From assembly GCA_011526585.1 (NCBI GenBank), contig WYBB01000021.1, positions 1 through 64,000 of the forward strand: 64,000 bases of DNA. Reading direction: 5' to 3'. Shown here one piece after another: positions 8,298-23,200 of the stretch. Both the position numbers and the translations under genes were made by a program. Each line of letters starts with the position of its first letter. Position 1 is the first letter of the stretch. Source of the stretch: Deltaproteobacteria bacterium (lineage in GTDB: Bacteria > Myxococcota_A > UBA9042 > PHBI01). The notes under the pieces are model-generated. The model was not told where the DNA came from and ran no database searches. It saw only the letters and a program-made list of their open reading frames with translations.

Positions 8298-9454
8298 CAG
8301 GTCTCCCGCTGGAACACGCGGTTGTAGAAGGCCCAGGCGACGCTCTTGGTCGGCCGCATGAAGCCCTCCTCGCCGAAGTAGCGGCGGAAGTCGGCCTGGG
8401 TCGACGCCTGCGTGAGGAGCCACAGCGCGGCGCGCTGCACGTCCTCGGACTTGGTCATGATGTTGCGGTAGCTGCGCGGCACGCCATGCACGCTCTCGAC
8501 GACCTCGCGCAGCACCTCGACCTCACGCCTGAGGAGCTCGGCGGAGACCCCGTGGATCTCGGCGAGCTGCTGGATGAGCGTGCTCTGCCCGTTGAGCTCG
8601 GGCGCGTCGAACTGGCTCGCGACCAGGGCGGCGTCGTGCTTGCGCCGCGCCTCCTCGGTCTGGCCGAAGGTGCGCTCGAGGTAGGGGCGCACCTGCTCGC
8701 TCATCAGCTTGAGCGGCAGCTCGCCGTCGGCCAGCGCCTCGAAGACCACGTCGCGCACGACGTCACGCAGCCGGCGCACGCTGGCGAGGCTCGTCTCGCG
8801 CACCGCCTCGGCGAGGTCGGCCTTGGCCTGGCGCGAGAAGCCCTGGCACTCGCCGAGCGCCTGCTCCTCGGCGAGCGAGCCGTAGAAGTGATCGACGAGC
8901 TCCCAGATGTCCTCGTCGCGCTCGTGCAGGGGCTTGATGCGGATCGACGTCGCGGGGCGGCTGTCGAGCGCGCCGTCGCCGAGGTCCTTGTCGCTCATCG
9001 CCAGGAGCAGCGCCTCGGCGCCGCGCTCGCGCAGGACGCGCGTCGCCTGGTTGCGCTTGTCGTGGTCGAGGTCGCCGAAGCGCTCGAGCACGACCGTGCC
9101 GCCCTGTGCGGCCTCGATCGCGCGATGCAGCGCCTGGTCGACGCGCCCGCCGGTCCAGCCGCTCGGGTCGTCGCAGCGCAAGACGGTCAGCCGCTCGGAG
9201 CGGCCGAGCGCGGCGCGCGCCAGCTCGTGCGCGGCCTGCACGACCTTGTGCTTGCCGGTGCCGGGCGCGCCGATCACCTCGACGGCGTCCTGGCCCTGGC
9301 GCAACACGATCTTGGCCTTGAGGTCGCGCATGAGCCGCTCGCGCGTGCGCTGCCCGACGATGCCGGCGCGGTCGAGCGCACCGACCACCAGGGCGTCGAG
9401 CGATGCATCACCCGCTCTGGCATGCGCTGTGGGAGTCTGGGTGGCGTTGAGCAT
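8297..9454 (-). CDS. AAA+ ATPase related to sigma-54 activators but without GAFTGA
   Basis: A 385-residue ATPase. Walker A is GAPGTGKHK near residue 85. A Walker-B-like strand reads GGTVVLERFGDL, where sigma-54 activators have GGTLFLDE, and IRIKPLHERDEDIWELVDHF matches their PPLRERxEDI segment. The GAFTGA loop that contacts sigma-54 is missing, as is an obvious Fis-type HTH. I infer a divergent AAA+ machine that no longer activates sigma-54, with a helical C-terminal half. I chose the ATG at 9454 because AGGAGG lies immediately upstream; the longer form to 9562 has no such site. It leads the three-gene set ending in the MYXO-CTERM protein. Confidence 0.75.
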   Translation of the reverse strand: MLNATQTPTAHARAGDASLDALVVGALDRAGIVGQRTRERLMRDLKAKIVLRQGQDAVEVIGAPGTGKHKVVQAAHELARAALGRSERLTVLRCDDPSGWTGGRVDQALHRAIEAAQGGTVVLERFGDLDHDKRNQATRVLRERGAEALLLAMSDKDLGDGALDSRPATSIRIKPLHERDEDIWELVDHFYGSLAEEQALGECQGFSRQAKADLAEAVRETSLASVRRLRDVVRDVVFEALADGELPLKLMSEQVRPYLERTFGQTEEARRKHDAALVASQFDAPELNGQSTLIQQLAEIHGVSAELLRREVEVLREVVESVHGVPRSYRNIMTKSEDVQRAALWLLTQASTQADFRRYFGEEGFMRPTKSVAWAFYNRVFQRET

Positions 9455-9688
9455 TCGACCTCCTCGACCTTCGACGGACGCGCCAATGACGACGGGTGCA
9501 CCGTCATCGAGCGTTCTGCCCTGCGGACGGCGCACTGTGCCCAAGACCAACCTAGAACTCAAGGAAGCGGTCCGTCGAGTTCGCTCCGCGGAACCGGTTC
9601 GCGATCCCGGTCCGGGCGGCGCTCCGGCGCGAGGACCGGTTTTCCGAACCCGCCGCGGGCTGCGGGCCGGGGCGCACAGTTTGAAGTT
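9455..9688. other. 234-nt intergenic region with a 10-bp palindrome
   Basis: This gap lies upstream of the AAA+ gene and downstream of the kinase-like gene. It holds a perfect palindrome gaaccggttc at 9591-9600, with a related accggtt at 9634-9640. These could be an operator for the 8297-9454 operon. I see no coding sequence and no convincing promoter pair. Confidence 0.3.
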
Positions 9689-10255
9689 CTACGAACCCGC
9701 CTCGGTACGCCCGCCGCGGCGCGCGAGGATCGCGCTCACCGCCGCCTCGAGCTCCTCGACCGAGCCGTCGTTGTGCACGGTCTCGTCGATCAGCGCCCAG
9801 GTCGCCAGGAGCTGCTGGGTGCTGGGGTCGGTCGAGCGCGTCTCGCGCTCCTCGAAGGCCTCGAACTCCGCGAAGCTCGTCGGGTCGCCCTGGCGCCCGC
9901 GCAAGAGCAGGCGCTCGAAGCGCACGCGAGCGTCGGCGTCGACGCCAATCATGAAGAATCCTGGGATCTTGCGCAGGACCTCCACCTCGGCGGGGTTGCG
10001 GATCGAGTCGACGATGTGGTCGCCGCCGTCGCGCAGGCGATCGCCGATGCGCATGGCCAAGGCCGCCGGACCGTCGGCGCGGCGGAGCGCGTTGCCGAGC
10101 TCGGTCAGCGCCTGGCGGCTCTCGGCGATCCCCCGCGCCGCGAGCTCTTCGCGGATCACGTCCGAGAGCGAGTGATACGAAAAGCCGAGGCGGCCGAGAT
10201 AGGCGGCGACCGTGCCCTTGCCGGCGGCGAACTTGCCCGTGAGCCCTACGATCAT
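9689..10255 (-). CDS. P-loop nucleotide/dephospho-CoA kinase-like ATPase
   Basis: A 188-residue protein beginning MIVGLTGKFAAGKGTVAAYL, a P-loop with GKFAAGKGT. It continues with FSYHSLSDVIREEL and the strongly conserved VDSIRNPAEVEVLR, then VRFERLLLRGRQGDP. This set matches the P-loop kinase domain found alone or fused to dCMP-deaminase-type proteins, related to dephospho-CoA and nucleoside monophosphate kinases. The substrate is not evident. Its start overlaps the stop of the upstream 914-residue gene (ATGA), so the two are coupled. Confidence 0.75.
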   Translation of the reverse strand: MIVGLTGKFAAGKGTVAAYLGRLGFSYHSLSDVIREELAARGIAESRQALTELGNALRRADGPAALAMRIGDRLRDGGDHIVDSIRNPAEVEVLRKIPGFFMIGVDADARVRFERLLLRGRQGDPTSFAEFEAFEERETRSTDPSTQQLLATWALIDETVHNDGSVEELEAAVSAILARRGGRTEAGS

Positions 10256-12996
10256 GACTGTCTCCGTGCGCTGACGAGGTACCAGGCCGCGGTCAGCGGC
10301 GCATCCGGATCGACGGCGGCGCGCACCGCCTCGACGAGCTCCGGCGCGCGCGCCTCGTGCTCGGGCGCGACCAGCGACTCGGCCAGGACCGGCAGCGCGA
10401 GCCAGTCCAGGTACTCGCCGGCCGTCCAGGGGCGCTCGAAGAGCTCGAGGCGCGCGTCGCGCCAGCCCGCCTCGTCGAGCGCGCGCCGCATCGCCTCGAC
10501 CGAGCCCAGCGCCGGATCGGGCGACCGCGTCTCGGGCTCGCCGAGGCCGAGGCGGCGGCGCTCGGCGGAGAGCGCCTCGGCCAGCGAGCGCGCGACCGGC
10601 GTCTCCCTGTGCGCGCGCGCGCCGAGGTGCTCGGCCGGTAGCGAGAACGCCAGGCGCCCGCCCGGGGCGAGCGCGCGCATCAGCAGGCGCAGGGCGAGCG
10701 CGATGTCCTGCGCGAGCCAGAGCGAGGCGTTGGCGAGAATGCGGTCGAAAGGGCCGCGCTCGTGCGCCTCCCAGGCCAGCGCGCGCGCCCCGCCCAGGCC
10801 GAGGGTGAGCCGCGGATCGGCGAGCGCCAGCGTCAGGCGCCGGCGCATGAGCGGCGCCGGATCGACCGCGAAGAGGCGGCCGCCCTCGCCGAGCGCGTCG
10901 AGGATGAGGCGCGTCGTGACGCCGCTGCCGAAGCCGAGCTCGCCGACGCGCGCGTCCGGCGGCACCTCGGCCAGCGCGATGAGCGCGCGCGAGCTCTCGT
11001 GGTAGTGGGCCGAGCGCGCGCAGAAGGCCTCGTAGGCGTCGGCCATCGCGATCTCGTCCCAGGGACCGGGCGGCTCGTCGTCGGGCGGGGCCGCCGCGCC
11101 GAGCCGGTCGTAGAGGTCGAGCGCGCGCTCCGGCTGCGCGATCGGCGGCTTGTGGAAGAGCAGGACCGCCTCCTCGTCGACCGCCTGGCGCACGAAGTCG
11201 AGCCCGAAGTCGGGATCGGCGATGAGCGCGTCGAGGCGACGCGGGCCCTTGAGCGCGAAGACGAGCGCCGACAGGCGCGGCGTCAGCGGCAGGTAGACCG
11301 GGCCGTCGCGGCCCGGCCCGACCCAGCAGTACCAGGTGGCGTAGCTGCGCTTGACCTTGAAGGGCGGATGGGCCGCGCCACCGTTGGGCGACGCGGGCGG
11401 CGGGGCGCGCCGGAGCTCGTCGCTCCAGACCGCGTCGAAGGGCAAGGGCACGCGCTCGAGGTAGGGGTTGAGCATGACCTCGTACGCGCCGTGACTCTGC
11501 GGGTCGTCGGGCACGCGCCGCGTCGCCAGCCGATAGTGCCAGCGGCGCGCGACCTCGTCGTCGCTGCCGGGGCCCCAGCGATCGGCGGCCATGGCGATGA
11601 ACGAGAAGTAGCTCTGGCTCATGTCGCTCAGCTCGCCCGCGCGCTGGGCCTGGGCGGCGATCTCGGCGACCTCGTGCGGCAGCGAGTGATCGCGCACCGC
11701 CGCGACGACGCGCCGACAGAGCGCGGGGTTGTGGGCCAGGGCCGCGCCGAGCGCGGGCTCGAGCGCGTAGCTCCGGCGGATCAGCGCCTGGACCCGCGCC
11801 GCGCGCACCGCCTCGGGCTCGGCCGCGGGATCGCGCGTCGGCGCATAGCCGAGCGCCATGACGAGCGCGCCGTCATCGGGCCCGAGCTCGGCGTGGACCT
11901 CGGCGAGCGCCTCGCCGAGGTGACGATCGTGGCTCTCGGCGCGGAAGTCGACGGCGTGGATCGCCAGCGCGATGCGGGTGAGCGCGCGCGCGCCGTAGCC
12001 GTCGTCGCCGCGCGCCGCGCCGAGCCGACAGACGCGCCAGCCGACGTCGGCGAGCACGCGCCGGGCGCGCAGCGCGCTGACGAGGCCGCCCTCCTGGCGC
12101 GGCGGCTGGGCGCCGATGACCAGCGCCAGCGCCATCGCCGCGCGCGCCTCGAAGCTCGCCGCCGTGGTGGCGTAGTCGCGATCGGCCACCTGACAGTGAT
12201 CGAGCCAGCGGACAAAGGCCGGGCTCGACAGGCGCGCGAGCTCGCGGTGCGCGACTGCGGCGCTCTGCCCGAGGTCGAAGTAGGGGCCGCTCGGCTCGTT
12301 GAGCTGGCCGCCGAACATCCCGGAACGATAGGAGAAGAGCTCGTAGCCCAGCACCTCGAGGCCCTTGAGGGCGAGCTGGTGCGAGACCGCGAGCCCGACG
12401 CGCTCACGGCGCGTGTCCCAGCGGCGCGCCTCGCGCTCGAGCGCGTCCAGGCGCGCGCGGTCGGTCGGGCCCGGGCGATGGCGGTCGAGCTCGAGGCCGC
12501 GCTCGTCGAGGCGGCCGATCTCGCCGAGCCAGTCGTCGACCACGATCGTCAGCGCCTCGCCGAGCCTGAGCACGTGCATGAGCTCCCAGGCGGTGATGCC
12601 GGGCCAGAAGGCGCCGCCGACGAGCGCCCTGAAGACCGCGCGCGAGAAGCGCCGCGCCGGGGTGCGCCCGAGGCCGAAGGGCGCGACGGGCGAGCCGAGG
12701 TCGCGCCAGGGATCGAGCGCGGCGGCGGGGCTCGCCGGCCAGCCGGGCGGCGTCGGCAGCGGCGCGCGCTCGTTGTCGTCCCAGGCGATGACGCCGGCCT
12801 CGCGCGCGGCGATCCCAGCCTGGAGCTGGAACGGCGTCGTCCATTGCCCGGCCATCGCGACGCGATACCAGCCGTAGGCGACCTGCTTGAGCCGGTCCTC
12901 GGGCCCGGCGCGCCGCGCCTCGATGGTGCGCGCGGCCTCGATCAGGAGCTCCGGCGTGAGCGTCGGCAGGATGTCGGAGAGGTAGGGGCCAGGCAA
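10252..12996 (-). CDS. 914-residue protein with C-terminal SAM methyltransferase domain
   Basis: The C-terminal third (from about residue 665) is a class I methyltransferase: VGELGFGSGVTTRLIL is the SAM-binding glycine motif, FAVDPAPLMRRRL the second acidic strand, and ILANASLWLAQDIALALRLLMRALAPGGRLAFSLP the later strands. The first 650 residues are predicted helical and soluble; I recognise no family. That part contains GYELFSYRSGMFGGQLNEPS and Trp/Tyr-rich stretches such as KRSYATWYCWVG. The assigned start is TTG without a visible ribosome site, so the true start may be downstream. It is followed by, and overlaps, the kinase-like gene. The substrate of the methyltransferase is unknown. Confidence 0.65.
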   Translation of the reverse strand: MPGPYLSDILPTLTPELLIEAARTIEARRAGPEDRLKQVAYGWYRVAMAGQWTTPFQLQAGIAAREAGVIAWDDNERAPLPTPPGWPASPAAALDPWRDLGSPVAPFGLGRTPARRFSRAVFRALVGGAFWPGITAWELMHVLRLGEALTIVVDDWLGEIGRLDERGLELDRHRPGPTDRARLDALEREARRWDTRRERVGLAVSHQLALKGLEVLGYELFSYRSGMFGGQLNEPSGPYFDLGQSAAVAHRELARLSSPAFVRWLDHCQVADRDYATTAASFEARAAMALALVIGAQPPRQEGGLVSALRARRVLADVGWRVCRLGAARGDDGYGARALTRIALAIHAVDFRAESHDRHLGEALAEVHAELGPDDGALVMALGYAPTRDPAAEPEAVRAARVQALIRRSYALEPALGAALAHNPALCRRVVAAVRDHSLPHEVAEIAAQAQRAGELSDMSQSYFSFIAMAADRWGPGSDDEVARRWHYRLATRRVPDDPQSHGAYEVMLNPYLERVPLPFDAVWSDELRRAPPPASPNGGAAHPPFKVKRSYATWYCWVGPGRDGPVYLPLTPRLSALVFALKGPRRLDALIADPDFGLDFVRQAVDEEAVLLFHKPPIAQPERALDLYDRLGAAAPPDDEPPGPWDEIAMADAYEAFCARSAHYHESSRALIALAEVPPDARVGELGFGSGVTTRLILDALGEGGRLFAVDPAPLMRRRLTLALADPRLTLGLGGARALAWEAHERGPFDRILANASLWLAQDIALALRLLMRALAPGGRLAFSLPAEHLGARAHRETPVARSLAEALSAERRRLGLGEPETRSPDPALGSVEAMRRALDEAGWRDARLELFERPWTAGEYLDWLALPVLAESLVAPEHEARAPELVEAVRAAVDPDAPLTAAWYLVSARRQS

Positions 12997-13048
12997 GGCG
13001 GGCTCGGGGGGCTCGGGGGCGGTGGAGCGCGTCGCGCTTGACCGACGC

Positions 13049-13078
13049 TTGCCGTGCGCGCGGCGACGGTGCTATCGT
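13049..13078 (+). promoter_or_regulatory. weak sigma-70-like promoter upstream of orphan gene
   Basis: TTGCCG at 13049-13054 and TATCGT at 13073-13078 are 18 nt apart in the 235-nt divergent gap 12997-13231. If used, the leader of the plus-strand gene would be about 145 nt. The rest of the gap shows no other feature that I can support. Confidence 0.25.
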
Positions 13079-13231
13079 CCCAGCACGTCCGGGGGTCACC
13101 GGAGCGCTCGAGCCATCCACGGCGTCGAGGCGCGACCCAGCTTATCCACCCCCGCCGGCTTGTAAACTCCTCTGGCGCAAGCACAGGGGGTGGCGATACG
13201 GTGAGACACCGGTTGTTCGCGGAGAATCGAC

Positions 13232-14107
13232 ATGCCTCCTTTCACGATTCCGATGGATCAGCTCGCCAACGTCAAGATGATCAGCTTCAAGCGGAAGGTG
13301 CCCTTCGACTGGCAACAGCCGCAGGGCGACCCCGACGAGGACATCTGGCCGATGGCGTTCTCGTTCGTCGAGCGTGTCGCCGGCGCGACGGTCATGTCGC
13401 CGCCCGAGGTCGTCGGCCCCGCGACGACCAACAAGTACCACGGCGACGGCGCGAAAGAAGTCTCCAAGTGGTTCAAAGACTTCATGAAAGAGGCGACCGA
13501 CAAGATCAAGAGCGCGGTCGACGGCTGGCGGCCGAAGGTCAAGTTCAAGAGCGTGCAGGTGATGGCGCTCTGCGGCATCGGCGGACCGGGCATCCTCGAC
13601 GCGCCCAACATCAAGAACGAGCCGGCGTTCTCGTCGTGGCAGGGCAAGGAAAAGAACGCCAAGGCCTACATCAAGGCGGTGGTCGAGGGCTTCTCCAAGA
13701 ACTGGATGGAGTTCTCCGACAACTGCACGCTGCCGGGCCTGCCGTGGTGGCCGGCCTTCGTCGCCTTCGCGCTGGCGATGGCGCCGCCGATGCCCAACAT
13801 CCCGATGCCGCTCATCGCGCTCCTGTCGTCGAAGATGACCTCGATCACCGTCTATACCGAGCTGTCCAAGTCGATGCAGGACGCGCTCGACGGCGGCGTC
13901 AAGGACAAGGACGAGGCCGAGGACCACAAGAAGATCTTCGACAGCATCAGCTTCGCGGTGGCGACCAACGCGCTGGCGTGGCTGCCGATGCAGATGGTCG
14001 TCAACGTGATGGGCAAGGGACCGGTGCCGCCCTATGCGCCGCCGGTCGTGCCGGTCGGCCCGGTCACCGCCGGCGACGTCCTGCCGACGCCGGGCCACCT
14101 GCCCTGA
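13232..14107 (+). CDS. orphan soluble protein, family not recognised
   Basis: A 291-residue protein with no signal peptide. It is Trp/Lys-rich at the start (PFDWQQPQGDPDEDIWPMAF, then KEVSKWFKDFMKEATDKIK). A central hydrophobic Pro-rich stretch (FVAFALAMAPPMPNIPMPLI) follows, then a Thr/Ser helix (SKMTSITVYTELSKSMQDAL), and the C-terminus ends GKGPVPPYAPPVVPVGPV plus a short tail. The base composition is less extreme than its neighbours. The layout loosely reminds me of small structural proteins of contractile injection systems, but this is weak and no injection genes are nearby. The ATG has GGAGAA upstream. Its stop lies inside the left terminus of the inverted-repeat element at 14104. Confidence 0.55.
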   Translation: MPPFTIPMDQLANVKMISFKRKVPFDWQQPQGDPDEDIWPMAFSFVERVAGATVMSPPEVVGPATTNKYHGDGAKEVSKWFKDFMKEATDKIKSAVDGWRPKVKFKSVQVMALCGIGGPGILDAPNIKNEPAFSSWQGKEKNAKAYIKAVVEGFSKNWMEFSDNCTLPGLPWWPAFVAFALAMAPPMPNIPMPLIALLSSKMTSITVYTELSKSMQDALDGGVKDKDEAEDHKKIFDSISFAVATNALAWLPMQMVVNVMGKGPVPPYAPPVVPVGPVTAGDVLPTPGHLP

Positions 14108-14117
14108 ATACAGCGCC

Positions 14118-14143
14118 GCGCAAGTCCGTGACCGGACTTGCGC
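14118..14143. terminator. 11-bp stem, 4-nt loop hairpin between convergent genes
   Basis: This is a perfect stable stem just after the stop of the 13232-14107 gene and before the stop of the carboxylase gene. No T-tract follows on either strand, so factor-independent termination is only a possibility. Confidence 0.4.
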
Positions 14144-14148
14144 CGGCT

Positions 14149-19817
<5,669 letters not shown>

Positions 19818-19821
<4 letters not shown>

Positions 19822-20240
19822 CGCGCGAGTCCGGAGGCCATGGCGGTGCCCTCATTAAAGGATAGGGTGACGACGGCGACGGCGTGGTCGCCGTCATGGC
19901 TCAGCGAGACGCCGGCCGCGACCTGCTCGCCGATGGACGCGCGCACGCGACCGTGCAGGGCGAGCGCGGGGCGACCCCAGGCGTCGGAGACGACCTCGAT
20001 CTCGCGCAGATCGACCGCGTCGAGCGGCGGGCGCGCGCCCCAGAAGGCGCCGTCCCATGCCTTGAGGAAGGCCTCCTTGGCGGCGAAGCGCGCGGCGAGG
20101 TGGCGCGCGGGATCGCCGCTGGGGCGGTGGTTGGCGCAGGCGATCTCGGCGGCGGTGAAGGTGCCGCTGACGAAGTGCGAGGCCGGCTCGGCGAGCTGCG
20201 CGCGGAAGGTCGGCAGGTAGACGGTGTCGACGCCGATCAC
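19818..20240 (-). CDS. acpS: holo-ACP synthase (4'-phosphopantetheinyl transferase)
   Basis: A 140-residue AcpS-type enzyme that would move phosphopantetheine from CoA to the carrier-protein Ser. It shows VIGVDTVYLPTF (metal-binding Asp), RFAAKEAFLKAWDG (the F-x-x-KEA-x-x-KA motif) and a C-terminal SLSHDGDHAVAVV. The GTG start at 20240 overlaps the FAS stop (GTGA) and follows GGGAGGACC, so FAS synthesis and activation are coupled. In fungal FAS-I this activity is a domain of the synthase; here, as in actinobacterial FAS-I loci, it is separate. Its stop overlaps the start of the carboxylase. The obvious substrate is the internal ACP of the FAS upstream. Confidence 0.92.
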
Positions 20241-23200
20241 GAGGGTCCTCCCGGGGTGAAGGTGCCGCGGGTCGCGTCGAGGCGGGCGGCGGGATCGAAG
20301 AGCATGTGGGTCTCTTCGCGGCGCTGCTCGGGCGTGCCGTCGGGGGCGGCGAAGCGGCGGTCGGTGCGCTTGTCGTAGAGCGGGGCCCTGCCGAGCATGA
20401 CCTCGCGCCAGCGGGTGGCGGCGGAGTCGGTGCGGGCGGCGGCGCGGGCCTGCCAGGCGGCGCGGGCCTCGGGTGAAAGCGCATGGGAGAAGGCGGCGGG
20501 GTGCACGAGCAGGAGGAGCGCCGAGACGTGGCCGAAGCCGAGGCTCGTGGCGAGGCCGGCATAGAGCGGGACGGCGGGGCCGGGGTCGAGGCGGCGGTTG
20601 GTGTAGACGAGGTGCTCGTGCGGGGCGAGCGCGGGATCGACCGAGTCGAGGTTGGGGTTGGCGGGCACGACGCCGCCGGCCATGAGCTGGCAGAGGCCGA
20701 TCGTCTGCCACGCGGCGGCGCCGCCCTTGGCGTGGCCGAGCAGCGCCTTCTGCGAGACGACCATGAGGGGGTTGCCCGGGGTGCGGCCGAGCGTGTCCTG
20801 CAGCGCCTGGTGGATCGCCGACTCGTTGGGGTCGTTGGCCTGGGTGGAGGTGTCGTGCTTGGAGACGAGCGCGATCTCGTCGGCGGTCAGGCCGAAGCGG
20901 GCGAGCGCGCGGGCGAGCGGCGAGTCGCTGCCGCCGAGCGCGGCGGCGAGGCAGCCGATCCCGGGCGCCGGGATCGAGCGGTTGATGCCGTCGCCGAAGG
21001 AGGCGGCGTAGGCGAGCACGCCGTAGACCGGCAGGCCGAGGCGCAGCGCGACGTCGCCGCGCGCGAGGAGGAGCGCGCCGCCGCCCTGGGCCTCGACGAA
21101 GCCGCGGCGGCGGAGGTCGTTGGCGCGTGACATCTGGTCGGGCGCGAGGCCGAGCGCCAGCATCTTGTCGGTGTCGGCGGTGGCGTTCATGTCGCCGAAG
21201 CCGATGACGCCCTCGGCCGAGAGGTCGTCCCAGCCGCCGGCCATGACGACGTCGCACTTGCCGAGGGTGATCTTGTCGAGGGCGTCCTCGAGCGAGAGGG
21301 CGGCGGTGGCGCAGGCTGCGACCGGGTGTGACATCGGCCCGTAGGAGCCGACGTACGCGGAGGTCGCGTAGGCGAAGACGACGTTGATCAGCGTCTCCTG
21401 GAGGATGTCACTCTGGCGCTCGCGGCCGAGGAGATGGTCGACATAGAGGCGGTGCAGGCTCTTCATGCCGCCCATGCCGGAGCCCTGGGTGGTGCCGACC
21501 CTGGCGGGGTGCACCCAGGCGAGGAGCTCTTCGGGGGTGAGGCCGGCCATGACGAAGGACTCGACGGTGGCGGCGAGGTTCATGAGGGCGACCGGGTCGA
21601 CGCGCTCGAGCATCTCGCCGGAAAAGCCGTAGCGAGCGAGCGAGAAGCCCGTCGGGAGCTGGCCGGCGACGCGCCGCGAGAGGCGCACCTCGCGCGGCAC
21701 GCGGAGCTCGCTACCGGCCTTGCGGGTGACGCGCCAGGAGGAGGTCGCCGGGTCGGGCGCGATGACGGTGCGCTCGGGGTCGCTCGCGGAGAACGCGCGG
21801 GCCTCGTCCTCGCTGGCGACCTCGAAGGTGAAGTCGCGCTCGAGGAAGACCTGCTCGTAGACCGCGCTGCGCTCGGGGTCGAAGCCGGTCGTGTCCGGCT
21901 CGACGAAGCGCACGCCGACCCGGGCGCGCACGAGGTCGTGGTAGCGCTCGGCGATGGCGTGCTCGGGGACGATCTCGTCCCTGGCGGTGTCGAGCCAGTG
22001 GCCGCCGCGCGCGGTCGACTCCCAGCGGATGAGGCCGGTGAGCCAGGCGAGCTCGAGCACCGCGGGCGCTCCGAGGCGACCGGTGGTCTCGAGGTCGTAG
22101 CGCGTGCGCGCCGTGCCGCCGGGGCCGATCTCGCCGAAGCCGACGATGACGACCATGTCCTCGGGGCGCGCGGCGATGGGCGCGGGCCAGGCGGGTGAGG
22201 CCGCGGGCGGGGCGGAGGGCGCGGGCCAGGCGGGGAGCGGGGCGACGGTGGGCGAGGTGGCGGGCGGCGGCTCGAGGAGGGCGCGCTCGGCGGCGCGCAG
22301 GGCTTCGAGCGCGCGGGCGTGGCGCTCGTCGTCGGCGACGGCGCGGCGCACCTCGTCGACGGCGCGCTTGAGATCGGGCACGCGCTCGAAGCCGCCGGAG
22401 AGATCGGCGACGAAGGGAGCGGCGGCGGCGCGCTGGCGGGCGTCGTCGGTGAGCAGGTCGGCGAGCGCGCGGCCCATCTCGTCGGCGGAGAAGGTGCGGA
22501 TCCCGGTGGCGGCTTCGAGGGCGGGGGCGATGGCGTCGTTGTGAGCCATGAGGCCGGTGCCGCGCACCCAGCCGATGCGGGCGCCGATCATGGTGGTCTG
22601 CCGGCCCCAGGCGTGGTGCTCACTCTTGTGTTTCTCGAGCAGGACCTCGAGCGCGGCCTTGGACTCGGCGTAGGCGCCGTCGCCGCCGAAGGCGCCGTGG
22701 TTGGGCGACAGCGGCAGGAGCACGTGGCAGCGGGTCGGGGTGGCGTCGGCGATGAGGCGGCGCGCGACGAGGGCGACGAGGCGCTCGACGCCGAGGACCA
22801 TGGCGCGCAGGGTCGCCTCGGCGGTGCCGCCGAGCTGGTCGGCGGTGCCGGCGTCCTTGAGCGCGGCGAAGGGCACGATGAGGTCGGGGGTGAGCGCGGG
22901 CTTGAGCACGCGTACGGCGGCGCCGAGCTGCTCGGTCTCGGCGCGGGCGAGCCATTCGAGGAGCTGGTCGATGTCGAGGAAGGAGGTGAGGTTGCAGGGC
23001 ACGACGTGGAGCTCGGCGTGCGGGGCGGCGGCGCTTTCGTAGAGGTCGCGATAGTAGGCGACGCGGGCGCGGTCGAGCTGGCTCGTGGTGCAGACGACGC
23101 GGGCGCCGCCGCGCAGGAGCTCGGCGACGATCTCGGCGGCGATGGAGCCCTTGCTCGCACCGGTGACGAGCGCGGTGCGACCGGCGAAGCGCGCGGCGGG

